From positions 33,115,523 through 33,179,522 of the forward strand of contig CM070918.1 in NCBI GenBank assembly GCA_036417435.1: DNA of 64,000 bases. Reading direction: 5' to 3'. The notes beneath the pieces are model-generated. The model had not been told where the DNA came from. It was given only the letters and a program-made list of their open reading frames with translations, and searched no databases. Below, piece by piece: positions 62,040 to 64,000 of the stretch. This DNA is from Inia geoffrensis. Lineage: Eukaryota > Chordata > Mammalia > Artiodactyla > Iniidae. The position numbers and the translations under genes are program-made. Numbering within the stretch: the stretch's first letter is position 1; every line of letters begins with the position of its first letter.

Positions 62040-62630
62040 TCCCTGTTGTCCGGTTGTTCAAATCGGACCCTTGCTGTCCTCAGCTTCTCTCCATGGCTTC
62101 CCTAAGCCCTAAGTGGTTTCTTCTTCTCCAGTCCCGCTGACACTGTGTGAAATCAGGTCCTCATCTGTCATCTTCCACAAGCACAGTTTTAAGAGTCTCC
62201 TAGTTGGTGTTCCTTGTGCCCGCCCCAACGCCATCAGAATTGTGTTCTGATAAATATGGCAGACTTGTCACTCCTTGCTTTGTAAATTTTGTTGGGTCTC
62301 TCTTGCCTCTGGGGTCAAGTTCAAACTCCTCTGCATACCCTACAAGGCCATTGACTTTATGGCCCCAAACAGCCTCCCTGGTCTAGTCTCCATCCCATTG
62401 CCTGACATAGTGTCCAGCCTCAAACTCCTGTCATACAGACTTTCTCACTACACCTTGGCTTTGCTGTGCCTGTCATCCTTTCATGCCCTTGTACCTGTTG
62501 TCCCCTGGGTCTAGAGTACCCACATCCCCTTTTCTGTCTGGTGAGTATCTACTCATCCTTAAAGACTTTGTTTAAATACAGTCCCTTCTAGGATGATACC
62601 AGGAAGTCCCACTTGTGCAACTTCCAGAAT
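62040..62630 (+). repeat. LINE-2 fragment
   Basis: 'aagttcaaactcctctgcat', 'tacaaggccattgactttat' and 'tcctgtcatacagactttct' follow L2 order in the sense orientation. Confidence 0.78.
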
Positions 62631-62639
62631 GTATTAAAA

Positions 62640-63450
62640 ATTGGAATGCTTCTCACCACCTCTGCCGTGTATACACACCTTGGCCAAAGCTACCACCATC
62701 TCTTTGTCAGATGGTTGCCATGCCTAACTTCTTCTCCAGACTGTTTTAACATAGCATCAGTAGTAGTGTCCTTCTGAAAACATATCAGCTCACTAGACTT
62801 GCTCAAAGCCCTTCAGTGGCTTCCCATCTTTGCAGAGTAAAAGCCTAGGCCCTGACAGTCACTTACAAAGCAGGGCAAGATCTGGCTCCTCACTGCTTCT
62901 CCCCACCCCCTCCTCTTCCCACTCTGGCATTCTTGCTCTTCCTGGAATAAACCAAGCGCACTCTTGCCCCAAGGCCTTTGCACTTAATGTTCCCTCAGTC
63001 TGGAACTCTCTTCCCCCCAGGTATCTGCAGGGCTTGCGTGCTCCTTTCTTGCCTTTCTCAGCTCAGATGTCACCTCATCAGAGGCCTTCTCTGCCCATCC
63101 TCTGTAAAATAGCGACAATCACCCCTGGCACTCCTGTCTTGCTTACTTGGGTTTGTTTTTCTCCGTAGCACATATCACAATCTAAAATACATCAATACAC
63201 AGTAATACAACAATACACAATCTAAAATATAAAGTAAATATATTTCATTAAACAAATAAGTAAATAATAAATAAGTAAAATTCTATATATATATATATAT
63301 ATATATAATGTATAGAATGAACTATGTATACTATATACTTATATATATAAATATGAGCTCCCGGAGAGCACACAGAAGTTTTGCTTTCTCTGTACTTCCA
63401 GCACCTTGCGCTTTGTAAATAATATGTGCTCGATAAATATGTATTCAGTA
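62640..63450 (+). repeat. LINE-2 fragment with 3' end
   Basis: 'aaagcccttcagtggcttcc', 'caaggcctttgcacttaatg', 'tcagatgtcacctcatcaga' and the 3' terminus 'tccagcaccttgcgctttgt' are in order. An AT-rich simple-sequence patch (63170-63350) interrupts it. The frame at 62830-63168 is a relic of the L2 and not a gene. Confidence 0.85.
63280..63350. repeat. (TA)n-rich simple repeat
   Basis: TA dinucleotide runs at about 63285-63307 and 63341-63350 with AT-rich spacer. Confidence 0.93.
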
Positions 63451-63489
63451 AACGAGAATTGTCCGGACTCCCTTCCTAATAATTTATTC

Positions 63490-63720
63490 CCTGCTCTCAT
63501 ACTAGTATATTCATACTTCTGTTGTGAGAAGTCTTAAATCTCTAACTCCTGGTCCCTATTTCTGTTTCTACTGTTAAACTATGAGATGCTAAGTAACAGG
63601 ACCAAACTTGTTTTTATCATTATACTTACGGCACTTATACAGCGTTTGGTACAAATGGATATTCCATAAATTTTCCATAAACGAAAAACGAACTACTGAA
63701 TGAATGAGCGAACACACATT
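63490..63720 (+). repeat. LINE-2 3'-end-like remnant
   Basis: 'tacttacggcacttatacag' and 'ctgaatgaatgagcgaac' resemble the L2 3' terminus. Nothing is recognised from 63721 to the window end. Confidence 0.5.
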
Positions 63721-64000
63721 TTGTGTCACTTTGTAGCACATGACACATGATCACGAGACTCCTTGTGAGAGCTGTAGCAAGGCCTGGGCAGTGACTTGGG
63801 AAGAGTACCTGCTCCTTTTGGGAGACAGCTCAGCATCTTGCAGCTGGGAGCTAGGCCAAATAAGTGTCTAGCCCATTTGTCTTGGGATGGCTGCCAAGTC
63901 ATAAGCAATTTACAATGAAATTTATATAGAAAATGTGACTGTTATAGTGCGAATTTCTATAGAGTGCAAAATATAAAGTATGTTAACCAGCAAAATCTGT

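Noticed and set aside
62830..63168. 112-codon frame on the + strand
   Set aside because: It coincides with an LINE-2 3' segment that has the same text as other L2 copies. It is a relic.

Overview
The window is mammalian intronic DNA, most likely from a cetacean (whale or dolphin). The lineage call rests on about a dozen CHR-type tRNA-derived SINEs. These have a tRNA-like 5' end with pol III A and B boxes, several have 11-15 bp target-site duplications, and many keep the near-identical short form typical of cetacean genomes. No ruminant BovB or Bov-A element was recognised. Hippopotamus or another cetartiodactyl is not formally excluded.

One protein-coding segment is recognisable: a 78-bp exon at 56650-56727 on the + strand. 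It has a clean acceptor and donor and encodes 26 residues matching residues 16-41 of FTO, the Fe(II)/2-oxoglutarate-dependent RNA m6A/m6Am demethylase. It is exon 2 of FTO. Positions 1-56649 are therefore the 3' part of FTO intron 1, and 56728-64000 is the start of intron 2. The other open reading frames are short and come from repeats or chance.

This intron is the one that carries the human obesity-associated variants. I can place the orthologues of three by flanking sequence recalled from human: rs1421085 (position 12056, base T), rs8050136 (27070, base A) and rs9939609 (31012, base A). Their order and distances to exon 2 (44.6, 29.6 and 25.6 kb) agree with the human offsets I recall (43.1, 27.8 and 23.5 kb). 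The rs1421085 site lies in a well-conserved block holding two identical copies of ATATTGATT 39 bp apart. The substituted base falls in the second copy.

Layout: 1-10 kb is AT-rich intron with a compound AT/CT/CA microsatellite and a long pyrimidine tract. 10-15 kb holds an old LINE-2 with GT/GC repeats and then the rs1421085 block. 15-26 kb is a mix of SINEs, L2, L1, MIR and DNA-transposon relics. 26-39 kb has only old repeats, no CHR SINE, and both the rs8050136 and rs9939609 orthologues. 40-50 kb is a roughly 9-kb antisense LINE-1 block broken up by younger SINEs and Tigger elements. 51-56 kb holds further L1 and SINE insertions, including a tandem SINE pair with three copies of one target site. 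56.65 kb is exon 2. 57-64 kb is L2-rich intron 2 with a 1.16-kb truncated L1 insertion.

No novel gene system, CRISPR array, rRNA or functional tRNA gene was found. The main interest is the deep conservation of the FTO intron-1 regulatory positions and a possible lineage-specific residue change in exon 2.
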